Of a stretch of 64,000 bases of DNA, positions 1-9,369 are shown in pieces. The translations under genes were made by a program, and so were the position numbers. How positions within the stretch are numbered: the first letter of the stretch is position 1; every line of letters begins with the position of its first letter. The notes under the pieces were generated by a model. That model did no database searches. It was not told the DNA's origin and saw nothing but the letters and a program-made list of their open reading frames with translations. Origin of the DNA: Nostoc spongiaeforme FACHB-130 (lineage in GTDB: Bacteria; Cyanobacteriota; Cyanobacteriia; Cyanobacteriales; Nostocaceae). The stretch is taken from positions 24,268 through 88,267 of the forward strand of contig NZ_JACJTB010000026.1 of the NCBI RefSeq assembly GCF_014698475.1. Reading direction: 5' to 3'.

Positions 1-302
1 ATTGAGGATTCCAAGCTATCAAAGTTTAGCTTGATGAAATAAATCATTATCCAATCTGATATATCACCAAATATTAGCTTATCTGTAATAATTTGTATGA
101 TTTTGCAGTTCTAGTTTTCTTAGCTCGTTAAACTTAAAAAATAAAAAAATAATTATATTTAGTTCGCATTAAGACTATCCGTAGCGTAGCACTAAAAGCA
201 TCATATCAGGTGAGTTAAGAGCGGGTATTGCTGACATTGAGTTAAGCAAATTTTGACGATCCTAACTCACCCGATAGACTAAATCAATTATTTAGTTGTT
301 AA
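1..302. other. Intergenic, no gene seen
   Basis: AT-rich sequence at the window edge, downstream of the minus-strand gene that ends at 303. I see no reading frame, RNA gene or convincing hairpin terminator. A short GTAGCGTAGC motif near 181 is of the kind scattered through Nostoc-type intergenic DNA. Confidence 0.5.
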
Positions 303-779
303 CTACGCTTTCTTTTCTTGCACTAAAGCATTAATTTTAGAATTAATAGCTTTTAATACATCTTTGGTTTCATCGATTGTTAGATTTTCACCTTTGGACA
401 CTTTGCCCTTCAAGCTTCTGTAAGAGGCAATTGATGAATCAAAACTTTCAGTTGATGCGCTTGGATCAGCGACTAAAACATCTTTCTTTTCTTGTACTGC
501 GGCATTAATTTTTGCGTTAATAACCCCTAAAGCTCCTTTGATTTCATCGGTTGTCAGGGTTTCATTTTTAGAAACTTTGCCCTTTAAACTTCTGTAAGAC
601 GCGATCGCAGAATCAACATCTTGAGTTTGTGTACCAGCATCAAAGGCAAGATACTGTGTAGCTCCAAAGTCTACAGAAACAGCAAGAGCGTTAGGTGGTG
701 TTAACAACAAACCGCAAACTGTAACTAGCAATACCAGTGAGTAAGCAACAAGATTTTTCAGAGATGTAAAGAGTTTCAT
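303..779 (-). CDS. Secreted small protein with an internal duplication
   Basis: Product of 158 residues, function unknown. Residues 1-33 form a signal peptide: Lys near the start, a long hydrophobic stretch (LVAYSLVLLVTVCGLLLTPP) and an A-L-A type cleavage site, so the mature protein is probably periplasmic or thylakoid-lumenal. The mature part consists of two copies of a unit of about 44 residues (near 57-101 and 113-157). Each copy has the pattern SIASYRSLKGKVSK, then LT-DE-K, then an IN-KINA-VQEKK helix, and each is predicted to be helical and highly charged. The second copy ends the protein. I recognise no family. It stands alone, with about 800 bp of repeat-bearing DNA upstream, so no operon context helps. 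Confidence 0.75.
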   Translation of the reverse strand: MKLFTSLKNLVAYSLVLLVTVCGLLLTPPNALAVSVDFGATQYLAFDAGTQTQDVDSAIASYRSLKGKVSKNETLTTDEIKGALGVINAKINAAVQEKKDVLVADPSASTESFDSSIASYRSLKGKVSKGENLTIDETKDVLKAINSKINALVQEKKA

Positions 780-1449
780 TTTTTATACTCTCTATGACAG
801 TAAGATTACCCCACGCATACTAAAGCCATGTCTGGAAAATACATCAAAAATTTAATATATTTTTAATAAAAAAGCATATTATTCGGACTTGTATACTGTA
901 TAAAGCAAGTATCTTGTGTATTGACGTAAATCCGTTGTTTCAGGCTTTAATCAATCTTCTTTGATTAAGTGCGTAGACCTAGACCGCCGTAAGCCTCGCT
1001 AAAATATCATTCAAAAATCCAGCTATCAGCCTGTAAGCCTACCTGTTATTTCGGCTTTGCTGTCAATATCTAAGTCTTGATTATTAAGACTTACACACAA
1101 AGATTGTCTATGAAAACTGGGTGTAGGGATTTGGAGGTTAAATATTTTGGATACATACACATACCAATTTACTCAGGGAATGCCAAATAAAAAGATATAC
1201 CATCACTGTGTAAGAAAAATATCCTCTCTCGAAATTTGATTTTGCCTGCGATCGCCTAGTCTAACCGGAGTATTGCTCAAAATCTCTGATGCTGCTCAGT
1301 TATTCTTAAATTGACCTGTGCATAATTCCTGACTAAAAAAAGAGCCTAAATTTTAGACTCTCAATGATAAAAAAATAATTCACATCTTGCACCAAGCGAC
1401 TGGAGTCGCGTTTCATCTTACACAAAGATAAAACCCTTGATGTTAGGTT

Positions 1450-1475
1450 AGTCCGCGCAGGCGGACTTTGTTTTT
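1450..1475 (+). terminator. Stem-loop with T-rich tail, possibly part of a repeat
   Basis: AGTCCGC (1450-1456) pairs perfectly with GCGGACT (1461-1467) across a 4-base loop and is followed by TTGTTTTT. It has the shape of a rho-independent terminator. However, no plus-strand gene precedes it and it is embedded in repeat sequence, so it may just be part of a mobile repeat. Confidence 0.35.
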
Positions 1476-1481
1476 ATAGCC

Positions 1482-1529
1482 GAGCCAGTGCGTTGGGCGG
1501 CTTTGCCGACTTGAAGCAACTGGCGTGCG
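1482..1529 (-). repeat. Dispersed repeat, copy 1
   Basis: Read on the minus strand, this segment matches 19815-19858 on the plus strand at 43 of 44 positions. Both contain GCCAGTTGCTTCAAGTCGGC followed by an AGCCGCCCAACGCACTGGC stretch. The two copies lie in non-coding DNA and in opposite orientation, as expected of a dispersed small repeat. Confidence 0.85.
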
Positions 1530-1587
1530 AATTCCATTCGTCGGGGCTAGGTGCTGTTGAGGGCGGACAGTCGCCCACCCTAAAAAA

Positions 1588-3681
1588 TCAGGTAATCCCA
1601 AAAACGATCACTAAGCCCAAAACTGCACCAAACACAATCAAGGCATAGAATTGAACGCGACCATTTTCTAAATATTTCAGCCCTTCGCCACTGACTAGGG
1701 TGAAAAAGCCTGTGAGGTTAACAGCACCATCAACAACGCGGAAGTCAACTTCCATGACTTGTCTAGCTAGGCGACGCAAGCCGAGGACAAAGACACGATG
1801 GTAAATGTCATCAAAGTACCACTTGTTGAGGGATAGCTCGTACAAAGGCTTAATTTTAGCAGCGATCGCAGCAGGGTCAATTTTCCGTTGTAAGTACATC
1901 AAGGAAGCCAAGGTAATCCCAATCAAGGAAATTCCCACAGAAGCCCCCGCCATAATATAAAATTCCGTCGGCTCAAATTCGGCGGCTTTTTCTAAAACTT
2001 CTGCGAGAGTTTCGTTGGGTGAGTAAATAAATTCCTCGAAATAATTAGCAAAGGGAGTTCCCACCAAACCAATCAAAATCGAAGGTACAGCCAGCACTAA
2101 TAATGGCAAGGTCATCGTCCACGGTGATTCATGGGGTGAGTCGCTTTGATGACCATGAGAACCATGATGGTCTCCTGTTGCAGCTAGTTCACCATGTTTC
2201 ATCGCCCCAGGGCCAAAATTCGGGGCTGGTTCTTCAGCTTCTAATTCGAGGATGATTGTAGCGGCTTTCTTAAGTTTGGCTTTGATTTTCTCGTCAGTAC
2301 CCCGGAATTTGCCTTCAAATGTCATGAAATACATTCTGAACATATAAAAAGCAGTGATTCCCGCAGTTAGCCAGCCAATGATCCACAAAAATGGATTAGC
2401 AGCAAAAGCCTTACCGAGAATTTCATCTTTTGACCAAAAACCTGCAAACGGAGGCATACCAGAAATTGCCAAGCAGCCAATCAAAAAGGTAATGGCTGTA
2501 ATGGGCATATATTTCCGCAGTTTGCCCATGAGTCGCATATCTTGGGCTAAAGCGGGGTCATGGCCAACGACTCCTTCCATCCCGTGAATTACAGAACCGG
2601 AACCCAAGAACAGCATCGCTTTGAAGTAAGCGTGAGTCATCAGGTGGAATAAGCCAGCACTGTAAGCACCTACGCCCATCGCCATCACCATGTAACCTAA
2701 TTGGGAAATGGTGGAGTAGGCCAAGCCTTTTTTGATGTCGTTTTGTGTAATCGCAATTGTCGCCCCTAAAAATGCTGTAAATGCCCCAGTAAAGGCAATT
2801 ACGTTCATCGCGGCGGGGACATGTTCAAACACAGGGTACATCCGGGCTACCAGAAATACACCTGCTGCTACCATTGTGGCGGCGTGGATTAAGGCAGAAA
2901 TCGGTGTCGGGCCTTCCATCGCATCTGGTAGCCAGACATGGAGGGGGAACTGGGCTGATTTAGCAACAGGGCCGAGGAAAACCAAAATCGCAAACAGTAC
3001 AGCGAGGAAATTGCTGATTGTTCCCGATTGCACCAGTTGCGCGAGGCGATCGCCCATGATATGAAAATCAAAGCTACCGGTTGCCCAAAACAGACCTAAA
3101 ATCCCCAATAATAAGCCAAAGTCACCAACGCGGTTGGTGACAAATGCTTTTTGACAGGCATCGGCTGCTGACTTGCGATCGTACCAAAAGCCGACCAGCA
3201 AGTAGGAACACATCCCTACCAGTTCCCAGAAGATATAAATTTGCACTAAGTTGGGACTGACCACCAGACCCAACATTGAGGAGCCGAATAAGCTCAGATA
3301 AGCGTAAAACCTTACATATCCTGGATCATGTGCCATATAGCCATCGGTATAGACCATGACTAAAAAGGCTACGGTTGTCACAATTACCAGCATAAGGGCT
3401 GTCAGGTGGTCAATTGTGTAGCCCATGCTCAGGTGAAAATTCCCTGCTGCTGCCCATTCCAAAGTCCGCAGATAAGTCGGGTGTCCTTGAATTTGACTCC
3501 ACAGCAAGGCAAACGACAAGCCCATCGCTGCTCCCATCAAGGAGATAATCAACGCAGCATTGAGTTGCCGCAGGCGGTTCGTCACCTGATTGATCGAAAT
3601 TAATCCCAAACCGACCAGCATAGCCCCTAAAAGAGGGAACACCGGAATCAGCCAGGCATATTCATAGATTGCTTCCATCAC
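1588..3681 (-). CDS. ndhF: NAD(P)H-quinone oxidoreductase subunit 5 (NdhF)
   Basis: Product of 697 residues, the usual size for cyanobacterial NdhF, the distal antiporter-like membrane subunit of the thylakoid NDH-1 complex. NDH-1 moves electrons from ferredoxin to plastoquinone and pumps protons in respiration and cyclic electron flow. Multiple hydrophobic helices run through the protein. The Mrp/NuoL core is clear around residues 90-400: FWELVGMCSYLLVGFWYD, then KSAQFPLHVWLPDAMEGPTP with the conserved Lys and HAATMVAAGVF. A His-rich hydrophilic stretch near residues 500-520 precedes the C-terminal helices. The continuous similarity and the lack of CO2-uptake context suggest the ndhF1 type, but telling NdhF1 from NdhF3/F4 would need an alignment. 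No ndhD lies next to it here. Confidence 0.95.
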   Translation of the reverse strand: MMEAIYEYAWLIPVFPLLGAMLVGLGLISINQVTNRLRQLNAALIISLMGAAMGLSFALLWSQIQGHPTYLRTLEWAAAGNFHLSMGYTIDHLTALMLVIVTTVAFLVMVYTDGYMAHDPGYVRFYAYLSLFGSSMLGLVVSPNLVQIYIFWELVGMCSYLLVGFWYDRKSAADACQKAFVTNRVGDFGLLLGILGLFWATGSFDFHIMGDRLAQLVQSGTISNFLAVLFAILVFLGPVAKSAQFPLHVWLPDAMEGPTPISALIHAATMVAAGVFLVARMYPVFEHVPAAMNVIAFTGAFTAFLGATIAITQNDIKKGLAYSTISQLGYMVMAMGVGAYSAGLFHLMTHAYFKAMLFLGSGSVIHGMEGVVGHDPALAQDMRLMGKLRKYMPITAITFLIGCLAISGMPPFAGFWSKDEILGKAFAANPFLWIIGWLTAGITAFYMFRMYFMTFEGKFRGTDEKIKAKLKKAATIILELEAEEPAPNFGPGAMKHGELAATGDHHGSHGHQSDSPHESPWTMTLPLLVLAVPSILIGLVGTPFANYFEEFIYSPNETLAEVLEKAAEFEPTEFYIMAGASVGISLIGITLASLMYLQRKIDPAAIAAKIKPLYELSLNKWYFDDIYHRVFVLGLRRLARQVMEVDFRVVDGAVNLTGFFTLVSGEGLKYLENGRVQFYALIVFGAVLGLVIVFGIT

Positions 3682-3916
3682 TGACGCATAATTTGAGAAT
3701 TCTTGACTAGCTTAGGACAGTTTTGCGGTGACTGTCTTCCGCAGGCAACTGTCCTGGTCGGAACTGTTAATAATTGTGACACACACCCCTGATGATAAAA
3801 TACCCCACCCAAGGGTAATTGGGCGGGGTAATTAAGCATGGTTTTAGATTTGGCTGAAGTCAATAGCATCTTTTACTAATGATCATCAACTATTGACCAT
3901 TGACAAATAATTTATA

Positions 3917-4303
3917 TTATGCAGTCCGACATTCTAAATCGGCTGTTTGGGAGTGGTTGTATGTTTTAGAAGAGTTGGTATAGGTGAGCTTGATTTCTTC
4001 TAGAGCCAGACGTAAATCGTCTCTGCCACGAAAACCTTCTAGGCGATGTCGGATAATGCCGTTTTCTACTAAAAGTAAAGTGGGTAGTGACTTGAGACGA
4101 TAAGTATTGGATAGTTTGAAGTTTTCATCTGCATTCACTCCCACCAATTTAATTTGCTCCCCGCATTGAGATTTAAATTGCAATAACAAAGGGTGGATGA
4201 TACGGCATAGGCCGCACCAAGGTGCTTCAAAATTAACTAAAACAGGTACTGGAGATTCTAAAACTTCTTGAGTAAATGTCCGCTCACTAACCGACAACAC
4301 CAT
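3917..4303 (-). CDS. Thioredoxin-like protein with CGLC active site
   Basis: Thioredoxin-fold protein of 128 residues if it starts at 4303. A longer frame begins at 4336, but the internal ATG has a GAGG just upstream and gives the normal thioredoxin N-terminus (MVLSVSERTFTQEVL). The active site is APWCGLCRIIHPLL, so Gly-Leu replaces the usual Gly-Pro between the two cysteines, which should shift its redox potential. The cis-Pro segment LPTLLLVENG is present. The C-terminus is extended by about 20 polar residues ending with a further Cys. It is probably a cytosolic disulfide reductase of the divergent cyanobacterial thioredoxin group. It lies downstream of the Z-ISO-like gene on the same strand, but a gap of about 400 bp argues against one transcript. 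Confidence 0.85.
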   Translation of the reverse strand: MVLSVSERTFTQEVLESPVPVLVNFEAPWCGLCRIIHPLLLQFKSQCGEQIKLVGVNADENFKLSNTYRLKSLPTLLLVENGIIRHRLEGFRGRDDLRLALEEIKLTYTNSSKTYNHSQTADLECRTA

Positions 4304-4712
4304 GATGCCTCGAAAATTATAGGGTTTTAATATCAAACTAGCTATCAGCAGGAAGAATTGGCAACTTAGTCAGCACCTAATCTATGAGTCAGCATTCAGG
4401 ATTTAAGATGATTAAAAAATTAATGCCGCTTTGATTTTAACTCTGATAAAAAAGCCAGCACGACTTTCACGGTGGCCTTTAGATTTTTTTAACTCCTGAT
4501 TGCCGCTTTCATCGAGGGTGTTGAGAAGACTGTGCCATGAAAATCTCAACCAAGACTTATGACCAGCGACTTACCACTATATGAAGATCAAACTGGTTCA
4601 GCTTCCCCCCACTGACAACTATTTGATTTGATCCTACATTGATTTGGCAGCAATTGATAAGCCGAAATTGGCATTTACGCAATTTTTTGTTGATAGTTGG
4701 GATCAGCAAAAA
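4304..4712. other. Intergenic, no gene seen
   Basis: About 410 bp upstream of the thioredoxin-like gene. It probably holds that gene's promoter. I see no reading frame, RNA gene or strong hairpin. Confidence 0.45.
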
Positions 4713-5435
4713 TCACAATTCTATTTTACTAGTTGCTACAATCAACAGTGGATGTAACCACCACAGTAGACCAACAAAAATTGCTACTCCTAAATAAGCA
4801 GGGCGGATAAATTCTTGCCATTTCAGAGACTGACGACCATCAAGAATAGCTTGGAAAGGGATGATGGAAGTTCTTTGTTTGACAAGTTCAAAAGCTTCGC
4901 CGTAGCGTTGGGATAAGCGGCGATCGCCATGCCAAACTCCAAATAAGTGATGTAAGACTAATCCCAAAGATGTGACCAAAGTAAAGCTTGTCCCTAACCA
5001 CAGCGTATGGGCGACACACCAAATAATTTGCCCTACCATCTGGGGATGACGGGTAATACGGATAATCCCAGTTTCATACAGATGAACTTGGGGCTTTTGA
5101 ATAGCAGCAATTTCTAGTAGATTGAAGGTGGCAGGATACAAAAACACAAACGAAATTGCTGACAACACCCAAACTACAGCTTGTATTCCTGGGACTCCTT
5201 GCACCTGCCAGAGTTGCCAGCCGTCATAACGATGGTTAAAAAAGTAAGTAATTAGGATGACAGCCAACGGTAAACTAACTAATGCAAACAAAATGCGATA
5301 AAGCCTTGCTCCTATGTGCTTCTCAGCCAATGGACGTAGAGCAGCCCCGCCACTGTGGGCGATCGCAAAAGCAAATTGTAACCCCAACATGACAAAATGA
5401 CTGGGAGTAAACAAAGGATTAGGCATCGTAGACAT
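4713..5435 (-). CDS. Z-ISO/NnrU family protein, likely 15-cis-zeta-carotene isomerase
   Basis: Membrane protein of 240 residues in the NnrU family. The plant member Z-ISO isomerises the 15-cis bond of zeta-carotene during carotenoid synthesis using haem b. The sequence carries the segments I associate with plant Z-ISO: AHSGGAALRP near residue 27, NHRYDGWQLWQVQGVPGI, LYPATFNLLEIAA, RITRHPQMVGQIIWC, AHTLWLG, LHHLFGVWHGDRRL and RYGEAFELVKQRTSIIPF, ending in a DGRQ motif. Several histidines in these segments could be haem ligands. Five or six hydrophobic helices are visible. It is transcribed divergently from the LysR gene next door. Family assignment is secure. The isomerase role is inferred from these shared segments, as against a generic NnrU function. 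Confidence 0.8.
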   Translation of the reverse strand: MSTMPNPLFTPSHFVMLGLQFAFAIAHSGGAALRPLAEKHIGARLYRILFALVSLPLAVILITYFFNHRYDGWQLWQVQGVPGIQAVVWVLSAISFVFLYPATFNLLEIAAIQKPQVHLYETGIIRITRHPQMVGQIIWCVAHTLWLGTSFTLVTSLGLVLHHLFGVWHGDRRLSQRYGEAFELVKQRTSIIPFQAILDGRQSLKWQEFIRPAYLGVAIFVGLLWWLHPLLIVATSKIEL

Positions 5436-5642
5436 GGGTGAAGTTATTTAAACAAAAGTTAATACAGTACAACCAATAACACAAAGTATTCAACAGGGGA
5501 CTTGCGCGAAGATGCAGTAGTACTGTTTTTTTCGAGCCAAGTCTTCCGATTTGCAGATGGAATAAATCATTTTTTACTTTTTGGTGATCAAATCCGATGT
5601 ATTGCCAAAGCTGCTCCTTTCAAAGTTTGTGGGTTGAACCTT

Positions 5643-6656
5643 ATGTCTGACCTTCCTTTCACTTTAGATCAGTTACGTATCCTGAAAGCGATCGCACAAG
5701 AAGGGAGCTTCAAGCGTGCTGCTGATAGCCTGTATGTCTCCCAACCTGCCGTGAGTTTGCAAGTGCAGAACCTGGAACGGCAACTAGATGTCCCTTTATT
5801 TGACCGTGGCGGCCGTCGCGCCCAATTAACTGAAGCCGGACATTTACTTTTAAGTTACGGCGAAAAAATCCTCAGTCTGTGCCAAGAAACCTGTCGCGCC
5901 ATTGAGGATCTGCAAAATCTCCAAGGTGGGACTTTAATTGTCGGTGCATCTCAAACCACAGGTACTTATTTATTACCCCGGATGATTGGGATGTTTCGCC
6001 AAAAATATCCTGATGTGGCAGTGCAACTGCACGTCCACTCGACTCGCCGGACTGCTTGGAGTGTCGCCAACGGCCAAGTTGATTTGGCCATTATCGGCGG
6101 GGAAATTCCGGGTGAATTAGCCGAATCTTTGGAAATTATTCCTTACGCCGAAGATGAATTAGCACTGATTCTGCCAGTGTTCCATCCCTTTGCTAAACTT
6201 GAAACCATTCAAAAAGACGACTTATATAAATTACAATTCATCGCTTTAGATTCCCAGTCCACTATTCGCAAGGTCATCGATCAAGTACTAGCACGCTGCG
6301 AAATTGATACCAGACGTTTCAAAATCGAAATGGAACTCAATTCCATCGAAGCCATCAAAAATGCTGTGCAGTCAGGCTTAGGGGCTGCTTTCGTCTCAAC
6401 ATCCGCGATCGCCAAAGAACTCCAAATGGGTGTACTGCACTGTGCCTCCATTGAAGGTGTGACCGTCAAACGCACACTCTGGCTGATTTTTAATCCCAAT
6501 CGGTATAGATCCAAAGCCGCAGAGGCATTCAGCCAGGAAATCTTACCCCAGTTTGCTACTCCAGGATGGAACCAAGACCTGATAAAATTGTCACACAAAA
6601 AACTAGTAGTAAATACATTCGATGTAGCAACACCCAGTTCCTCTGACGAGGGCTGA
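5643..6656 (+). CDS. rbcR: LysR-type regulator, RbcR-like
   Basis: LysR-family transcription factor of 337 residues from the ATG at 5643. A longer frame begins at a TTG at 5502, but its first 47 residues do not look like LysR protein, while [19 protein letters not shown] is the standard RbcR-type N-terminus. The winged helix-turn-helix covers residues 8-65 ([20 protein letters not shown]). The effector domain begins near residue 95 ([19 protein letters not shown]) and carries the LysR inducer-pocket features. RbcR regulates Rubisco and carbon-concentration genes in cyanobacteria and algae. Closeness to the NnrU/Z-ISO gene and ndhF matches, as far as I recall, a common arrangement in cyanobacteria, which supports RbcR over the paralogues CmpR and NdhR. 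Confidence 0.85.
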   Translation: MSDLPFTLDQLRILKAIAQEGSFKRAADSLYVSQPAVSLQVQNLERQLDVPLFDRGGRRAQLTEAGHLLLSYGEKILSLCQETCRAIEDLQNLQGGTLIVGASQTTGTYLLPRMIGMFRQKYPDVAVQLHVHSTRRTAWSVANGQVDLAIIGGEIPGELAESLEIIPYAEDELALILPVFHPFAKLETIQKDDLYKLQFIALDSQSTIRKVIDQVLARCEIDTRRFKIEMELNSIEAIKNAVQSGLGAAFVSTSAIAKELQMGVLHCASIEGVTVKRTLWLIFNPNRYRSKAAEAFSQEILPQFATPGWNQDLIKLSHKKLVVNTFDVATPSSSDEG

Positions 6657-6663
6657 TACTTGT

Positions 6664-6734
6664 CAATAGTCAATAGTCATTAGTTAAGGGCTACAGGCTA
6701 TTGACTATTCACTGTGGACTATTGACTAAAAACT
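6664..6734. repeat. Short tandem heptamer-type repeats (CAATAGT / ACTATTG)
   Basis: Imperfect repeats of CAATAGT followed by the inverted ACTATTG units fill the gap between rbcR and the kinase gene. The two halves could fold into a hairpin. This is the type of short tandem repeat common in heterocystous cyanobacteria. Confidence 0.55.
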
Positions 6735-6737
6735 AAC

Positions 6738-8099
6738 ATGGAAGCTTACTGCACTCGTCCACGCTGCCCCCGCCCAAAAAATTATTTTGCCGACCTAGAT
6801 GATGTGTCAACCTTAAAAACAGCGCAGCAAAAATATTGCGCTACCTGCGGTATGCCACTCATCCTTGATGGGAGATATATGTCTACCAAATTACTGGGTC
6901 GGGGAGGATTTGCCTCTGCCTTTCTCGCACGCGATCGCCGCATTCCAGGAATTCGCGCCTGTGTAGTCAAACAGTTCCAGCCTGCGGGAGACATTAGTGC
7001 TAATCAACTGCGAATCGCTCAACAATTGTTTGAAAGAGAAGCAGATGTCTTAGCCGAAATTGGCCGAGAACACGAACAAATCCCAGAACTCTACGCTTTT
7101 TTCCAAATTACTGTTCCTAGTTTTACCCAACCCAATCAAGAAGAACAGTTTTTTTACTTAGTTCAAGAATATATTGATGGTCTGAATCTTGAGGAAGAAT
7201 TAACCCAAAAGGGGAAATTTTCGGAAGCAGAAATTTTATATATGTTGCAGGAAATTCTCAAAATCCTCAATTTTGTCCATGATAAAAATATTATTCATCG
7301 AGATATCAAGCCATCAAATATTATGCGCCGCCAAGATGGGAAATTATTTCTCTTAGATTTTGGTGCAGTCAAGCAAGTTACCAATGTGGCATCAGGGACA
7401 GTCGCATCATCAACGGGAATTTATTCGGCCGGATTTGCCCCCCCAGAACAAATGACAGGAAATCAAGTATTTCCCTGTACAGATTTATATGCCTTGGCTG
7501 TGACTGCTGTGACTTTACTCACCGGTCAACCAGCCCCCCAGTTATTCGACCCACTAATTAATCAGTGGACTTGGCGATCGCATGTGGATATTGACCCCCA
7601 CCTCGCCAGTGTTTTAGATAAAATGCTGTTGCCTGCTGTCAGTCAACGCTTTCAATCCGCCGAGGAAGTACTAAAAGAACTTTTTCCGCAGTTCATACCT
7701 CCAACTACACTCACAAACACACCAACTCAACCGCCAGTTATACAGCCACCTGCAACTTTTTCGACCACAGAGTTATTATCAGGGGCTGCTGTAAGCGGTT
7801 TTGAAGGCGCATTAATAGCGATTGCTCTATCTAGTCTGATATCACCCATGATCGCTTTCACTATTGCCATTTTGATTTTGAGTGGGATGATTTTTGCTCA
7901 AACTCGACGCTGGATTAAAACCAAAAATTTATTGATTGTGGCAGTAATATCCTTTGCGATCGTTCTTTTTGTTCCTGCCTTGCAAGCAGGAATGAATATT
8001 CAACAAATTGTAATATTAGGAATTACTGGCAGCTTAATAGCTATTGCTGTAACCACACTATTTCAACTTATATATAAATTACTGTCTATGATGTTTTAA
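6738..8099 (+). CDS. Membrane-anchored Ser/Thr protein kinase with N-terminal zinc ribbon
   Basis: Kinase of 453 residues. The N-terminus has four cysteines (C5, C10, C34, C37) arranged as a zinc ribbon, typical of a cyanobacterial Hanks-type kinase subgroup. The kinase domain follows: glycine loop LGRGGFASAF near residue 55, VVKQF lysine near 77, catalytic HRDIKPSNIM near 187 and DFGAVK near 207, so it should be active. A Pro/Thr linker (about residues 318-340) leads to three or four hydrophobic helices, placing the kinase on the cytoplasmic face of a membrane. The PstS-like binding protein 146 bp downstream on the same strand suggests a ligand-sensing pair, which is inference. Substrates are unknown. 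Confidence 0.9.
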   Translation: MEAYCTRPRCPRPKNYFADLDDVSTLKTAQQKYCATCGMPLILDGRYMSTKLLGRGGFASAFLARDRRIPGIRACVVKQFQPAGDISANQLRIAQQLFEREADVLAEIGREHEQIPELYAFFQITVPSFTQPNQEEQFFYLVQEYIDGLNLEEELTQKGKFSEAEILYMLQEILKILNFVHDKNIIHRDIKPSNIMRRQDGKLFLLDFGAVKQVTNVASGTVASSTGIYSAGFAPPEQMTGNQVFPCTDLYALAVTAVTLLTGQPAPQLFDPLINQWTWRSHVDIDPHLASVLDKMLLPAVSQRFQSAEEVLKELFPQFIPPTTLTNTPTQPPVIQPPATFSTTELLSGAAVSGFEGALIAIALSSLISPMIAFTIAILILSGMIFAQTRRWIKTKNLLIVAVISFAIVLFVPALQAGMNIQQIVILGITGSLIAIAVTTLFQLIYKLLSMMF

Positions 8100-8245
8100 A
8101 TGGAACATAGTAAAATACTAAATTTCTTGTGTTGCCAATAATTTCAGGAATCTAATCTCCGTACTGTGTAGAATATTTCGTACCAATAAAATTGCAACTG
8201 GGAAATTAGAGTTTAATCAAACTTTAACCTAGAGTTACCCATAAA

Positions 8246-9322
8246 ATGAGAAATTACTTTCAGGGTAAGAAAACTACACCACCAACTATGACACAACAAC
8301 ATAGAACTAACGAAACTAAAGTTTTGGTTCTAACACTAGCAATCACCTTGGGACTAGTAGGTGGTTTGTTGTGGTGGTTTTCTCATAGCTATGGCATCAA
8401 AGCCAATTATCTCAATAGAACAAGGGTAGAAACACCAAATACTGATACCTTCTCGCAAATACCTGATGTCCCGACGGGGTTATTTAGTTATGGGGGTAGC
8501 ACTACTTGGGCTCCGATTCGCCAGCAGGTAGATTCAGCCGTGGCCATTGTCTGGCCGAAATTTCAACTACGTTACACCGAGCCGATAGAAGCTGCACCCG
8601 GTTCAGGAACAGGAATTAAGATGCTGCTGGGTAATCAATTAGCATTTTCTCAGTCTTCCCGTGCGTTGAAACCAGAAGAAAATGAAGAGGCGAAAAAATT
8701 GGGATTTACACTCAAAGCAGTTCCAGTAGCAATTGACGGAATTGCGATCGCAGTTCACCCGAATCTCAACCTTCCTGGCTTAACCCTCACCCAGCTAAAA
8801 GACATCTACACAGGTAAAGTTAATAATTGGGAACAGTTAGGTGGGCCAAAATTACCCATAACACCATATTCTCGCCGTCCAGAAGATAGTGGCACCATTG
8901 AATTTTTTGATGAAAACGTCCTAGCTGGCGAGAAATTTAGTAGCAACGTCCAATTTATCGACACTACCACTAAAGCCTTAAAAGAAGTAGCCAAAAATCC
9001 TGGTGCAATTTACTATGCTTCCGCACCAGAGGTAGTCGGACAGTGTAGCATCAAAACCTTACCCCTAGGTAAACAGCCAGACAAATTTATTGAACCTTAC
9101 AAAAAACCTTATATTCCCTTAGATAAATGTCCACAACAGCGTAATCAACTGAATACCGAAGCATTTCAAACTGGCGAATATCCCATCACCCGACGCTTAT
9201 TTGTCATTGTTAAACAAAATGGACAAAGGGATCAGCAAGCAGGTGAAGCTTACGCTAACTTGTTGCTGACAGATCAAGGTCAAGAATTAATTGCTAAAGC
9301 TGGATTTGTCAGACTTCGCTAA
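8246..9322 (+). CDS. PstS-like periplasmic substrate-binding protein, membrane-anchored
   Basis: Product of 358 residues. One hydrophobic helix (residues 27-47) follows a basic N-terminus with no lipobox or clear cleavage site, so it probably stays anchored. The rest is a type II phosphate-binding-like domain: YGGSTTWAPIRQQVDSAV, then APGSGTGIKMLLG and FSQSSRAL, then RRPEDSGTIEFF. The Ser/Thr-rich loops correspond to those that bind phosphate in PstS. The end is YANLLLTDQGQELIAKAGFV, standard for the family. No pstC, pstA or pstB is nearby, and the protein follows a membrane Ser/Thr kinase. A role in sensing phosphate or another anion is therefore as plausible as transport. An ATG at 8288 is an alternative start. 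Confidence 0.85.
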   Translation: MRNYFQGKKTTPPTMTQQHRTNETKVLVLTLAITLGLVGGLLWWFSHSYGIKANYLNRTRVETPNTDTFSQIPDVPTGLFSYGGSTTWAPIRQQVDSAVAIVWPKFQLRYTEPIEAAPGSGTGIKMLLGNQLAFSQSSRALKPEENEEAKKLGFTLKAVPVAIDGIAIAVHPNLNLPGLTLTQLKDIYTGKVNNWEQLGGPKLPITPYSRRPEDSGTIEFFDENVLAGEKFSSNVQFIDTTTKALKEVAKNPGAIYYASAPEVVGQCSIKTLPLGKQPDKFIEPYKKPYIPLDKCPQQRNQLNTEAFQTGEYPITRRLFVIVKQNGQRDQQAGEAYANLLLTDQGQELIAKAGFVRLR

Positions 9323-9369
9323 TCAAGACTGGCTATCTATACAAGTAAAAATGACAATTGGAGCCTAGG

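Larger units (their letters stand above)
780..1587. other. Long intergenic region with interspersed repeats
   Basis: About 800 bp with no credible gene. The part nearest 780 must carry the promoter of the minus-strand secreted protein. The part from about 1380 to 1587 is a mosaic of repeats: a GACTGGAGTCGC motif, a perfect 7-bp stem (1450-1456 with 1461-1467) followed by a T-rich stretch, the dispersed 44-bp repeat described separately, and a GCGAATTCCATTCG palindromic segment. It resembles repeat clusters typical of Nostocales. Confidence 0.5.
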
